A stretch of 64,000 nucleotides of DNA from Varroa destructor (lineage: Eukaryota > Arthropoda > Arachnida > Mesostigmata > Varroidae): positions 25,935,388-25,999,387 of the forward strand of contig NW_019211459.1 of the NCBI RefSeq assembly GCF_002443255.2, given 5' to 3'. Positions 45,261-59,400 of this stretch are shown here, in pieces. Both the position numbers and the translations under genes were made by a program. The notes beneath the pieces are model-generated. The model saw nothing but the letters and a program-made list of their open reading frames with translations. It made no database searches and had not been told where the DNA came from. How positions within the stretch are numbered: the first letter of the stretch is position 1; each line of letters opens with the position of its first letter.

Positions 45261-48200
45261 TCAGACTTAAGCCATGACGATATTCGGATGGTACCAGCTT
45301 CTAGCTCTACGAGATGCCCATAAACCTCAGAGGCTACGAAATGATCCGACGTCACTTCATTTTATAAGTGATATTAACGACATCATTTTCCAGTGGTTGG
45401 TCCTCCTTATTGTACATTTTAACTGGGCTTATTTGGATTTTAACTGCCATCCATAAACGATGGACTCACAGCTTAACTCTGAGCTATCTGCCTCTTTAAC
45501 GAAAGTACTTTCAGAATCGCAGACATCATAAATACTTCATTGACATCCACTAAAAATTCGATATGTGAGGATCAGCATGTTCTTCAGTTATACTATACGA
45601 AATGTATCTCTGCTCTACCAAACTGAGGGCCCCTCGAGTGTCTGCGGTAGTAACGTTCTGCTTATTTGATCAGCCAGCCCCCGAATCGAACTCCAACTTA
45701 TCGGATGTTCAGAACGCAGGTTGATTAGAGTACACAATTTTCCCCTAAGCGAGAGAGTGTGATCGGAGTATGGCAAAAGTGCCTGTATGTTCTGGTGATT
45801 CGTATTGTATGTACGTACGAACATTGTTTAAAGAGAGGTGGTGAGACTCAAAGTAAGTTTGAAGTAGCTCATTGAATTGGCATATCAAATAAGATCAAAA
45901 ACATTTTGAGGTGTATTCAAAACTAGCAAAAATGTAAACTGTGTTTTTTTCGAGGGACACCCATAAATATATTGTACGTGTACAAAGGCGTCTGGTCTCA
46001 AATCTGGTTGCACTGTTTTATATAGGATAGATATTTCAATTTTCTTTATCTATCTCTATATGCTGTATAGGGCTAGAAAAGGAGCCAACGACAGTTGACT
46101 TCTCCAAGCAAAGCTATAAAAAATTCCCATTTTTGGGGCTCATGGTGGCCGATTTTCTACTGATATTCAGTGGTGAATTGAATAAACCCTCATAACACCT
46201 TTCCTTGTGATTTATCATAGCGTGCGTCATGGAAGAGAACACGGTCGCTTCTTAAGTGTACCTTCCCAAGGAGTTTCCAGCTTGACCTATTGCTGGCAAA
46301 ACGATCGAGATTTTGAAAATGCGTTCGTACAAAGAGATCTATACTTCCCTGGCAAGATTTAATTTTCAATCGTGAAAAAGGCTTTGGTCAATTTAAACTA
46401 TATCCGTTTCAATGCCACATAAAATTGTGTTGTGAGTGAAAGACCGACTGCACAGCAGGTACAGTGTAGAATTAGTTCCAGCTGACCTCGTTCTGTGAAA
46501 CATGTCAGTTAAGGCGTGCCTACAACGGAAGGACCCGTACATGTAACGTAACAGTACCACGCAGGAATCGGCGCCTATTCGTAGCAAAAGCGCCACCACA
46601 CGTGTGCTCTGGCTATTGCTTTGTCGCGCCGCGTCTTGCTGCTTCGACTACCGAAAAACTATCAACTAATAACAACACCTCGCTTCTAAGTGGGGTGACC
46701 TTGCTGCTTCAACGGTGGAAGAAAAACGTCAACATATTCCTCTGGCTTGCTTTTATTCAGGTGATCTCGATCCCAACCTTCTGCGTCAGTTTCGCCTAGT
46801 GTTAGATGCGTCCAGATAACGAATAAGAGAGACGCCGATTGGCTATCGCTTTGGTGTTCGACATTGGATAATAGATAAGGTAAGAATTGAACATGAACGC
46901 CGTAAAGTTCCATAAGTTAAATCTAGCAAAATGAATTTAACAACTCTCACGTGGAGTAGTTGTTGCCAACGCAGCTTTCATAATATGTTAAGTTGGGTTT
47001 CTTACCGTTAGCGAAATGCTTGAACGGGCTAAATTATCAAGACAACTTATTGAAACGAAACGTAGCGCTTCAAACGTGAATGTACATAATATCAAACACA
47101 GGAACAAACGAAGTAAACTTCACCAACAATCAGCTTCATTGAGAAAGCCTTTTTCGACTATACGTTGAGAACTCCAAGAGAAGTATATCAACAGTCTGGA
47201 TCGGTTAAAGCATAATTTAATGGACTGAAATCCACCCGCATCTATCAACATTGATATGTAATGGAGACGTCCCCGAGTTAAAAGGGATAAGGACCGTTGT
47301 TTTCACGCCTGCCGTTTCGCAGATACAACGACGCGAGCAAACAGGAATACTATTAATTTGAATCACGTGTGCGATTATTACGAGCAAACTTTGCCCCACC
47401 ATCGAACTCGGGCGCCTCAAAACCGGACGCACTTTGCCCAAAGTTAGTGAAGGAGGACGATAGCCACACAAATCCGTCGACCGGCAGCCGTAGAACTCCC
47501 AGAGTTACTGCAAATTACGTAGGTACATCTCACAGGAATTGCACAATATGACCGTAAAGAGCTGATACACATGAACTATGACAAAACAGTCGACTATAGT
47601 ATGTTATTTGTCAGAATAATGCACCCGGATGTCAATACAATATTTTATTTACTTCTTTTCTACTTGTCATATGAGAAACAAACCTAGAACAAAAACCGAA
47701 AGTAGCTCAGATGAGAAACCTAAGCGTGGGACTAGGACCAAAAAAAGTAAGCGGGGCTCGAGAAACAACAAAATTCACCAGCTATCGGTGCAATTGTACG
47801 TTTCAGTTTTGAACAATTGCTATAAATAAGTTTTTTTTTCCGTGCTTTTATTTAGCTAACGAGGATCTCTGTATGTGATGCGTAGACAACGATGTTGCCC
47901 TCATACAAATGAGCCTATTGTGAATCCAGAGATATGCTTAAAAAGTGCCTGCTGGTATGCTGGCCTGCTGTATTATTTTTGAACTAATAACAGGACTTTT
48001 CAATATATAAAACCCGTACGTAGTACCGGTATTTTTGCTTGGAACATGAACGCCTGTCCATATAAATCATAAATTTGAAAATATCAGCATGTACATGTAG
48101 CATGCTATTATTAGAACAATCCAGGTCATAAAAAAGCAGCGTGTAGGATCCACTTGCGGCTACATGCATACGGTGAGCTGGCAGAGTCTCAACACTGTAA

Positions 48201-51200
48201 TCACGTATAAAAAATATTTGAAGAGTCAGACATATCAAAATTTGCGTTTACAGGTCCGTATTGCATCACGGAAAGAACAGCCAATCGGAGGGCATGGAGA
48301 GCTGTAAGGCTGACGGATTTCGGTCTATTAGTAGCGATATCTCGAATATTCAACGTAATCAGAACTATTGTGTTTTCCTATCTATCTAGAAGAACTCTAG
48401 ATGTGTGGACGCTTTTTTCTGTTAAAGAATGCAATTCTTTGCAACTATTTCAAGTGGGAATTAACTTTCTCAAGTTGTGAGCAGCGACGGTTCTCATCCA
48501 AGGCCCAAATGCTTAGGACGCAAGTTGGTTTAGCATTTATCTACCTAGGTCGATAAGCATCATTGGTAAAATACAACAAATAGCTTAACTGACTTATCTC
48601 TAGACCGTATACTGTTCCACGACCTCTGACGTTCGTATACGATCTCTTGGCGGTAAGAAGTAGTTTGGACATTTTGCGATGGACATCACATGGCTTGCTG
48701 TAAAAGTTCGTAACGAAGCTCCATAGGTCGATTAATAGACAGCTCAAATTTTTTATTACCCATATACCTATCGGACCAGTCAGCAAAGGTCGGTTGGTTG
48801 TTGACTCTGGCCAAATCGGATGTACTTCTCTAAGTACATTATGGCCGAGACCCTACGCAGATATTACCCGACGTAATAGAAAGAAGAGGTACTGCATATT
48901 CTCATGTGCCCCTTAGCCTTAATACGTAGCCTTAACTGTCAGTAGCCATCTATCCAATGTGTAACTGTTAAACAACCTGGCCAATACACCAGGGTAAACA
49001 TAAAAACCTATATGTCTTTATTCGTTTATATTTGTTTTCTCACTTGTGAAAAGGAGGACATTTCATTTCTGGCAACTCGAAGTACACCGATGCGTCCGAT
49101 GAGTGAGTCTCGATTAGGTATGGCACATGAATCTTCACCGAAGGCCATTCGACCACAGTGTCTCGACGAGATCGTGCCATTACCTGCAGGACAAGCAAAG
49201 GTCGATGGCTAGAAAAACGTTTGGATCGGTCAACATAACTGAAGTACAGCTGTGCTATTAAAGCGTATATGCAAAGTAACCGGGAATTCGGCCTGATTTA
49301 TTATTTTTCTTATCGTTATGAGAAGTGCTATCGATCATACCGTTTCGTTCGAACGTAGTATAAGTTCAAAAGTATAATTCCCAGCCCGATGAACCATCCC
49401 ACAGGGGATGATTACACGTCCCGAGGGTGTGAAGGGAGGAATTGCTGTTGATGAAGCTTTGCCTAGAAAAAGCATAACAATATCGATAAGATGAGGTTAG
49501 TTGACTCGACATATCAGTCTCTCTGAAGACTTTCAACTTAGTTACAGTAACCGTTAATGTGGGATTGTGTTAATCGGAACACACTGAAGAAGATTTGTTG
49601 TGTCTATATTATTGTAAGAATAGCCCTAACCTAGCCTCTAATAGTCCCTTTCTTTCGAAAAGCTGACCAGCAAATAGATTTATTTTTATCCAGGGTATTT
49701 GTTCGAAGATCGGAAAGTCTGTCGGAAATTCTTCCTATCTACAATCCTTATAACTGATTCAACGGGTAACTTCTGTATTATAATCGAATATATTACTATT
49801 GTCAAATAACATGATGTTTCGATTGTTTTTTTTTTATATGTGAAAAAAACAATAAAAATAACTGATGTTGAGAGAGTTTGAATCTTGTTAAGCATAAGAT
49901 CGAATGTCAACATTTATGAAAGTAAACCCAGACGCTTTAGCGTAAGGCTAAATAATAATAATAAGAATATCGCTGGTCCAAAAATTTAAATTGTAGTAGA
50001 TTCACGGCATGATAAAAACGAAAGACTACTGTTTAAAGAAAATGGGTTTATTAACAACAAAAAAATTGTGAGCTTAAGTTAAAACAAGCATATGCTTTTA
50101 CGGTGAGCTAACATTTTACCCTAATTTAAACTTCTTTCGCTTCTAAGCTGACGGCCCGCTAATTTGAGCCTTTTTTTTTTAAAGGATTTGCAGTTCCAAA
50201 AAGTCCTCCTTATTCCCCTTTCTTTGTAATTGATTGTTCCATCTTTCACAGGACCTTGTGTATTCGGCTTATCTGTTAATCTGAGAGCAGATATAGACCG
50301 CGTACCCGATACTCCTATTCGTGTTTACTGTATCTATATGAACACCACATTGAAACCCCAGTTAACCGACAAAAAAGAGAAGAACGAGAAGAAATCGACT
50401 GCTCAACTTACAAATCGGAAAAAGCAGCATCTAATCTACTGCTTATCGATGTCTCCCTAATAAGGTTTGTTCAAGGTTCCCGTACAAGGAGACTGCGAGA
50501 GCATCTTTATTTGCGTGTCCACCGGTAACAATGCTAATACAAATGCAGGCATTAACCGAAACCAGTGTCTACCCGCCATCATCTGGTAGCAAACCTCCCT
50601 TGGAGGTTCTTTACCACTAGGGACGCAACGTCCAGGAATCTGTCTCCTCCCATTTAAACCGGCCCGCTGACCAGTTTCACGCCAACGGTCGCTACAGTGT
50701 CGAACGGGGCGCGCTGGGGCCAGGTCCCTTGCGGGTAAAAGCCTTCTCTTAGTTCCAACTCGAGTAACCGCTGTAGTCTGTCTACTGTTTCTGCCTACTA
50801 GTCCTCCATGTTCGTTCTATTCCACGAATTATAACAGCGTCTGTTGTTCAGCGACGATGCTCTCCTCTTGTCCCTCTAGTCGACTCCCCCGGCAACCCTG
50901 AACGAAACAATTCATTAACCGCCACCGTTACACACGCCCGCCAGCGTACTTCAGTAATCCTCACTATCTATGGATGTTTGGTATATCTACCCAGCTCTCT
51001 GCACAATCCGAAATTTGACCTTTGCATCGAGAGTGAAGCTAATGGAGATCTGCTGAATTCGTAGTGGTTAGCGGGGACACGTAAAACTACAGTGTCGAAA
51101 AATGAGACCGCAACGAATTCAGAGCCTCTATCCGTTCTTCTACGTGGCTCAACTAGGAAACGCAAGGTGCCGGTGCAATGATTACTACTATAACTGGCCA

Positions 51201-51696
51201 TAATTACGAAGTACAAGAAAAACGCGATGTAATGGAAAGAAAGACTGGAAGCTTGTTAAAGAGACACTTATACGACGCTATCTATGTACGGTATTAGACT
51301 CATAGGAACTTACGTATAGACGGTATGATTGCAAAGGTAACAGGCGATGATCGCCGACGACTCATGTTCCACAACGGACCGAGCTGGATATCTTTGTGTG
51401 CTGCCCATGATGATATGAGCGGCCCATGCGAGCGTTCCGATGGGCAACTCGTCCGTGAAAATGCTCAATTAAATTCCATAAGCGTGGAGGTATGCTTACA
51501 CGCATGCTAGCCAGTGGCAACGATGGGATCACTGAATAGTGCAATTCAAGTATGGCGTTATAGCCCAGAATTGATGGGAATGGTATGGATAGCGAGTGCT
51601 AACCATAGACAGAAGCGATAGTAGCATAAGGTTATGTATCAGTATGCAATAGGAGTAGTTTTAAATTCTGCTTGCAAATCCAGTGCTTACGCTGAA
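45261..51696. other. No supported gene
   Basis: Only short frames without motifs, such as 49012-49212 (plus, from ATG, Pro/Ser/Met-rich) and 47629-47829 (plus, Lys/Arg-rich). A C-rich stretch at about 50560-50960 has a different composition from its surroundings and may be a repeat, but I cannot identify it. Confidence 0.45.
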
Positions 51697-51741
51697 GTTC
51701 TGGGTAACGGCCAACAACGCCTGTTGGCCGTTATTCAGAAC
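51697..51741. other. 20-pair hairpin with 5-base loop
   Basis: TAACGGCCAACA (51705-51716) and TGTTGGCCGTTA (51722-51733) are perfect reverse complements. Two pairs that would be G-U in plus-strand RNA and a further six-pair block (GTTCTG with CAGAAC) extend the stem. The loop is ACGCC. The context has no gene. Confidence 0.85.
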
Positions 51742-53372
51742 CGAAGCCAATATGCGTTTTCTGACTATTTTCGTCATGACATATAAGTCATAATGTATGC
51801 AGATGTCTGGGTCATTTCTAAATTAGATGCACTTATCATCGCCATGCAATAGATGCTCGCTGGTATGAAAATTAATTAAAAAGAGCAGATATATTTGCAG
51901 CTGCAGGGAGCGGCTTGACGACTAATGAAAAGGTGTTCACGTTGAAAGCGGTTCGTCTATAGGGATCCCCAGAATTTTTCGTTTGATGCCTAGCTAGCTC
52001 TTTCCCGATGTTCGACGATGGCGTAGTCTTCCTGGCTAAAAGTCTAAGTTCATTCCACCTCTTCTGACTTTAGCTTACAATGCCCAATGTTCCCGGTTAG
52101 CACATTCTGACTTCACTTTGTTCTCAGACTGACTAAATACTAGGAGGCCCACTAAATAGGGTAGAGCTGTACGGAAACGATCGGTAACCCCGATGACCCA
52201 GTGGATGCGTCACAGCTCAGTCAATTGGATTCTATGTTACCCACCACTCTAGTAGATATGAGCAGTTTGTGGTTCTGAATGTTTAGATGCTTAGGCGAAA
52301 TGATGTTGATAGTCGAGTTGCTATTGGGTTAGAGGATGCGTTACACTATAACAACAGGACATGTGCTCAAATAACTAGCGTATTATAAACAGCTAGTACG
52401 TTGGGATACTGTTTCTTTTTAAGATCGTTCCCTCTTGCTAATTTTACTGCCATTGAGAGTCCTAATACATTATTAGAACAATATCTATAATTTACACTGT
52501 CAACGAAACGAGTTAACCCCATGCGATTTTACCATACTTGGTAAATGCCTGGCCTCAACGTGAGGAAAAGATGCAAATACTCATGCCTTGCTGAGTCCTA
52601 GCGTACCGTTCAACAGGTAGTGATCGAACAGGGAACTTTTGCAATGTTTGTTGGTACGCTGCGTGAAGGATCTAAGTAAGGCCAAAGCTAAATGTGCTGT
52701 CACAGACAAGTACACAAGATACAATAGCAGTTTCCTAGCTCACGCTGTCGTGCGTCAATGAAATGGCTTTGGTGTACACATATTCGCCTGCAGGTGCCTC
52801 TTTTCTGCAAGGCCAAAGGCATGCTCGCTCAAGCGAAACTCCTGCCACGTGCTTCTGTCCGGCTTTCTATACTGGTTTTTATAGCGATAGGACTTTAAGC
52901 TGAAGTAGGTACAAAGCGCAGACACGCAGAGTTTAAGAGTAAGATAATACATGATATGAGAACCATTTATTATTAAGAATAATGCAATACATTTATTCGT
53001 TGTTAAAATTAGTTACGCATCAGGTAATTTTCGAGTTTTCTCACCATAACCGATGCTCTCAGTCGTTCCTTCTACGGCAGGTTACGGTACTGCTATCTAG
53101 GACTCAAAAATTTGTCAAGGACAGCGAACTCGATAAGGGCAAGTTGGAAAAGGCAATCAGAAAAAAAGTTTGACTAAATTTACTTCTCATTCTATTGCAT
53201 GGTTTTTTCCCCTAAAGGATTAAAACGTAATTTTACTCAGATTTGCGCCTAGGTTACCTATCGTGTCCTTAAATTTAGCAATCAAACACCATCACGAGGA
53301 CAATTATTTTAGGCTAGTTTTTCATATTGATTCAAGAATCGCCGTACGTTTTCCAGCGTATGACCATTTGCG

Positions 53373-53395
53373 CATTTGGGCGTCGAGCCCAAATG
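53373..53395. other. Short perfect hairpin
   Basis: CATTTGGGC and GCCCAAATG pair perfectly across a 5-base loop (GTCGA). Function unknown. Confidence 0.6.
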
Positions 53396-53458
53396 TAAGT
53401 TGACGTAGAGCACTAGTCGATATTTCGCCAATATTATTGCTGGGTCTCTAATGAACGT

Positions 53459-53477
53459 TTATTATTATTATTATTAT
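53459..53477. repeat. (TTA)6 microsatellite
   Basis: Uninterrupted trinucleotide run. Confidence 0.85.
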
Positions 53478-56400
53478 GATTAGTTGCCAGCTGTTATTCC
53501 TATTCTCATGGCTGTTTCTGTTACGGTGAAGAATGACTCTTTGCACTACTTCTAAACAATCAGGTTTCTGTGGCATATATTATGTACGCTTGAAAATGAC
53601 GCGTCCTTGTTTCATCCGAGCGGTTCTTAATGCTTTCATCTCAGAGTCTCAGAAATATGACTTGGATTCCGCAGTAACTTCTAGTGGCGGCTTCCAGCAC
53701 GCGTCTGGCACGTCTGGTTGTGGCTTCTGCTTTCCGTGAGCTGAGGTTCACCGTTTCAGGAAAAACTAAAATCAAAAAGTAAGCAACGGAGAATTTGTTC
53801 AACAATTTTCGTACAACTCTTATATTCATGACTCCATCGTCTGATGTGTAAGCATTACCCCATTCGTGAGGGATCCCTGGAAAATGTAACAGTCAGGGGT
53901 GACGGGATTCATCTGTCGATGAACACACGCAGGGGGGAATTTGGTCAGCATCGTCGCTCATTCAACCTTGTCTCCACACGTGGACGTAAAAATGAGCTTA
54001 AGAAAGGACACCAGCCAGCATTTCCAACCATACCTTTGATGTGCTTCATCTCTTGAAAAGAGCTTTTCTCCCGAGGAGTGTATGCTAGCTACGTTGGACC
54101 TAACTAAGCTGTTCGTTTTAAGCAAACAGAGAAAAACGTTCGACTTTGGGTGCAAGTTTTGCCATATCCATGCGTGCATATACCACATACAATGAGAAGA
54201 GTCGGAGCAGAATAGGAAGTAGGCGATAGACAACTCTATGTACATTATGTATTGGTGTCCATATTGATATCATCTTGAACCCAATTGTTTTAGATGTTTG
54301 GACAGCAATAGAAGCTGATCAGTTAAGAAGGATAGACTATTGCTGCAGATTGTCCGTGGACGCGTAAAACTACAAAAATGAAAGCATATACTGTGTATAT
54401 ACCAGTAGATTAATAACGACATGTCGGTCTTCATCTGTTAGCCAAAGTAGGTAGTATTATATATGAATTCAAATGTATAAAGGAACGCGCGTGTCAGCCA
54501 GTGCGCAAAGAACTATTAACTTATATTATTATTATGTTACGAGCTAAGGTCACATAGGCTCCTGGAATATATGTAGGATACCTTCTATATCAGGTTCCAT
54601 GTTGACCTGTATCAAGTCTCGCGGTCAGGGCTAGCGAATTATAAAACTAGATTAATAGACAGATCCCGTTAGCTGCGAGGCCTTATTATTTGTTACACGA
54701 AGTTTCTGACTCACGAACAGAAACATACGGTAGAAACTATCGCACAGTTCTAGCTGAAAGAGATACACCTCACTCTAAAATGAAATTGACATAGAAGCAA
54801 AACGATCAATGCTTTGCTAGAGAAGAAAAAACATCCCGTACGTACAACCTCTTAGCTACTGCGAAAATTGCGAGCTTTACCTGCAAAAATACCTGCTTGA
54901 TAGGGTGGACCAGCCGGTCCTCTTAATGCCGGAATAATCGAAACGCGCCTATTGCCGTAACCGGAAAGTTGTTTTGCTCAAATCCAACTGCTCGACTTCC
55001 CTAACGGGCCGATGAGAGCGATCTTATATAATCTTTCACATCGGTGAATGCTGCAGTCAGCTAGTTTGAGTATTTTCCGTTTCCACTATAAAGCAACGTT
55101 CGAGTCAAGTTAGGGTTGCAAGCAGCAATTACGCAGTGATAGGAAAAACCCATTTCAAGGAAGAGCGTTTTGAAGGCGGCACCTCATTGAAGGGCGGGCG
55201 CATCCTCTTATAAATAGTGTGACAGTGTAACATAACGAATACGACTTTTCTCGTGTATTCTTAAATATTATCAGTTTGACAACGAACAACGAGATATAAT
55301 AATAATATCCAGAGATAGTTGAACCGGAAGTACCTGTTTAGGTAGACTTTAATAACCAAAGTAAAATATATATTCAAAGAACATCACATAACATTAAAGG
55401 GTAAATCAACACGTATAGCGAGAACAAAAGACAGTCTTGAGAATACGGTTGTTCCACATATTTTCCATAGGATGTCTCATATTCCAACAAGATCGGAAGC
55501 CGATACTTCCCAGAGTAATCGCAAAAAGCTTGACCTCAGATATTAATTATAGACGGTTCATTACGATTATTGGCTTTAGACCTTCACCGGCTATAAACAT
55601 TGTAACCATCGCCACCTTAGCGTACCAGTGCCACCGCTCCACCCAATAACTTCAATAGAAGTCGGCCTAATGTTATGAATTACATGCTGACGCGAACTGG
55701 TCAGGCCCTGGTGCCATTGCTTCCATATACGGGAAAAAATTCGGCCTGATTCTAGTTTCGATTTAAATGCTCATAATCGCCGGACAGTTGCCTAATGTGC
55801 CTAATCCTAATAGGTGTCTGGTGTAGCCCTTATAATTATTTCGAGTTATCGATAGACATTTTGTCTCTTGCTATTATATCAACGTAATAAAAGAAAAGGC
55901 GATGCATAAAACATTTCGCACGTACCTAAGCGTTTTTACTATTCGTTTCTTGGAAATGGCAAGCGAGATAGCCCGTATAAATGCAACTTTTTCATAGTAT
56001 AATAAAAGGGAAAATTATATTCCGCCAATTCAATACATAAATAAATATTAATACAAGATCGTTATTGCTATACGTATAATATAAATAAAATCCCTTCCTA
56101 GGTTCATCCTTTCTCATGTCCTCACAAAGAACTATAAAGTGTCTCATTATCACCATTTTTTCAGGTAAAGCACTCCGTCCAATGTAAGTAAAAGCTCTTC
56201 TTAAACGCGATCTACCGCTGAGTGGGGGTATACCTTGGCGTTGTTGATACGTTCGAGTGGGACCAAAGAGCTTTCCACAGTCAGTCTACGAGCTGATTTT
56301 CTGTTTTTCCCTACGTCGCCTGAACCTCAAGCAAAAAAAGACAGTCAAGAAGCTTTTCAACTCTCAATCTGAGACTGATAGCCAAGAAAACTAGTTTATT

Positions 56401-59400
56401 TTGGTTCACGCTGCTATTGGCGACAGCTTGGCCACTCCGCCGGTCCAAACTCCTCCCCGAACTCGATCCTAAAACAGGTCACTTGTTCTCTTTCTTTCAA
56501 TAAAAGCTTCACAACCCCTTTTCGCACCCTGTATCATGTACATGCACCTTACGGTCAGCAATACTTATGATGGCCCGTCCCTTTTCCCATAAAACATCTC
56601 TCGTCCCCTTCAGAAATGCCTGTCTCTGAAATCTTCGTCTGTCGTTTGGCCTCATCTATTGAGATTGGTCGCTGTACGTCCAGCAGCTGCAACAGCAGAG
56701 ATTGAACGCCATTTTTAGCAAGAGTGAGTAGGAGAAGCTATACGAGAAAAGCATACTAGTACAACCCTCGTGGGCGAGGCCGATACCGGAACGGTTGAAG
56801 CGCAGGTTCAATTGCCCTGATTGCAACGGAGCGTTCCGACTACGAGTGGTGCTGCTGCCGCAATTACCACATAATGTTTCCTGCATGGCCACGCTAAATC
56901 AAAGGACTTTGGCCGCCAATGACGCGTAGCCAAGCCTCTTTTATGGCTCAGCTACTAGCGCTCGCAAGGGAGAATACTCGGCTGAGCCTAACCGAGGTCG
57001 AGCTCGAGGCCGGCTTTAAAGGTTCGTCCTCGAGCACGAAAACTGGTAGAGCTTATAACACGTCAGGCGTGATAGACACACATACACACAGATATAGGGA
57101 ATAAAAGGGAAAGCTTTAACTGATCTACGCTGACGGCCCAGACCCATCAAAGAAGATAATAAGTTAGAAATTTTGTTGAGCGGGGGGATTTCACGCAAAC
57201 CAGAAGAGTGGATGCATTTTTTTGCCTTACTTAGTCAGAATGATATACAGAGGGAGCGATATAAACAGAACGAGTACACTTTTTCGGTTTGTTTTCATTA
57301 TCAAACAATTAGCAAAGGAACTAATTCAGTTCTTTGGCTGCGTTACACGTCAAAAACGCGACGTTTCAACTCCTATCTCTTCTTAATAATAGGCAGAACC
57401 TAATTAGCTTGCGTCGTAAGAAGTATGGAATTTCACATTATGACAGCTTACCTAGTCAGATGATTAGCAAATCTGTTCTTTGTAATTTGTTCATAGCATT
57501 GCTAGCTCTAGTTGGCTTTATTCAAACTAAAAGTTCAGCTGAAAACAATATTATATACTTCAACCTAACGAACAATAAAAGTTTGCTTAAGATGATGAAT
57601 TTGATGAAGCTCTAATATCAATTTATTAACATAACGTGTACCAGCACAGCAAATCCTTTGGGGACAGTTCAATTTCGAGCAGGGGAAAGTCGATCAGAGA
57701 AATTGCGGTTGTATGCAAACGGAAAGCAAAAACAAGATCAAACCATCGTGTACATCTACAGCATATTTATCTAGACGTCACATTAATAAAAACGCGTTTT
57801 TAATATCATTTTACAATCAATTTGCAAATTTAGCTTCGTAATTACCGAAATATTTAAAAACCACATAGGCGTGCCTGTAAGTACTCTCGAACCCTCAAGG
57901 TAGCTCCCATAATGAAAAGTTCGGCATAGTTCTTTGTTTTAGCTTGGTATCCTGTCAAGAGCCAAAAAACGGCTGTTGTTAAATATGTATATATAACTTG
58001 TACTTACCATTACCAGGATCGTTATCGATGTGCTTATCATTAATAATCGTGATGGGAAGTAGCTCCTTGAGCGTAGCGCAGTCATAAAACAATCTCTATC
58101 TCAATGAACGATCTGAAGAATACGGCTTTTACCAATTGATCGACCAGCTCCCAGTTGTAAGTACAATGTATCTTGTAGGCTTTTCACGAACGTGTTGCCT
58201 TCTTGCTAGTACACACTATAGTGCTATGAAGCCCATGGGATCTATGCTTTTCGCTGGTTCATTGCTTTCAGTTATCGGTAGCGAAGAAAGTGCAATGCTA
58301 CAATGCTTTCGCTTCATATACTCGTACCGATCCAATGACGCTCTGCAGAGCTCTCTTTCTCGAAACAGAAAAATAATTATCATGTTAGCCTACCCAGTTG
58401 TTTTCCTTGATTCGTTATACGGTGCAGACGCCCGCAGGCGAGGCGGGTTCGTGGCCATGGCAATGGTTAGGTTGAATATATACACGTTTCAATGAGTGGG
58501 CTATTTTGATTTTCCAGATGTTTAGTCAGCTCTAGGGACGCAGTGAAAAGCCATCATTACTGCTGCTGTTCCCGCTGCTTTGTTATGCAAAACAGCTCGC
58601 AAAGCTGCCGCTCTGATTCACGTTGCCATTTGCTTTACTTTCATCCCTCGTTGGTACTATAGACCTTTGCCTGGCGCCGCTGGCTATCCGTATACACCAG
58701 CCTGTCAACCTAGTAGCCGGAGTGCCTCTTGGTAATCGCTGAAACGCCACTAACATTTCAGGATCCTCCCCCAGTTTCAGGGAAAACTGGTCAATAATTC
58801 AATAGAGTAGCTTGCCATTGTTTTCTGTCAGCCGCTCGCTTGAGAACTCCAGTTGCGGAACTTCTGCCTAGTTGAACTGGCAACAAGGTTCAGCTGCCTA
58901 TGCTTAGTCCGTATACTCGAGGTGAGACAGAACAACCGACTGGATGCACCGGTGCATGATGAATATATGTGAGGCAGCCTCGTGCCCTCATGAGACCCAC
59001 CCAGGATTTTTCAGACCCAAGTCAACCTGATCACTTCTAACCGTCCGAAGGGCGAAAACGGCTAGCTTGCATAGAACACGATGGTATATATTAGATTGAT
59101 ATCTATGAGAAAAACTGGCTCCGGAAATTTGACTTTGTAGCAGTGCTAGTTAGGTTAATAGTTCTGTCATACAATACTGATAGCGACAAAGAAGACGGTT
59201 GGGGTTTTGGCTGCGACTAACGATGCATTTTCACTTCCAAATCGTTCGAGATCAGCTCTGATTAAATACTGTTTGCTATTGTACTAATCTGCATCGCTGC
59301 TTTACAAATGTAGTTCACAAAGGTATCGTATGTTAAAATTGGATTGTGGGTTATCCAGCTTGCGCGTGTAGCTTTCGATATGCATGATTATGCTACACGC

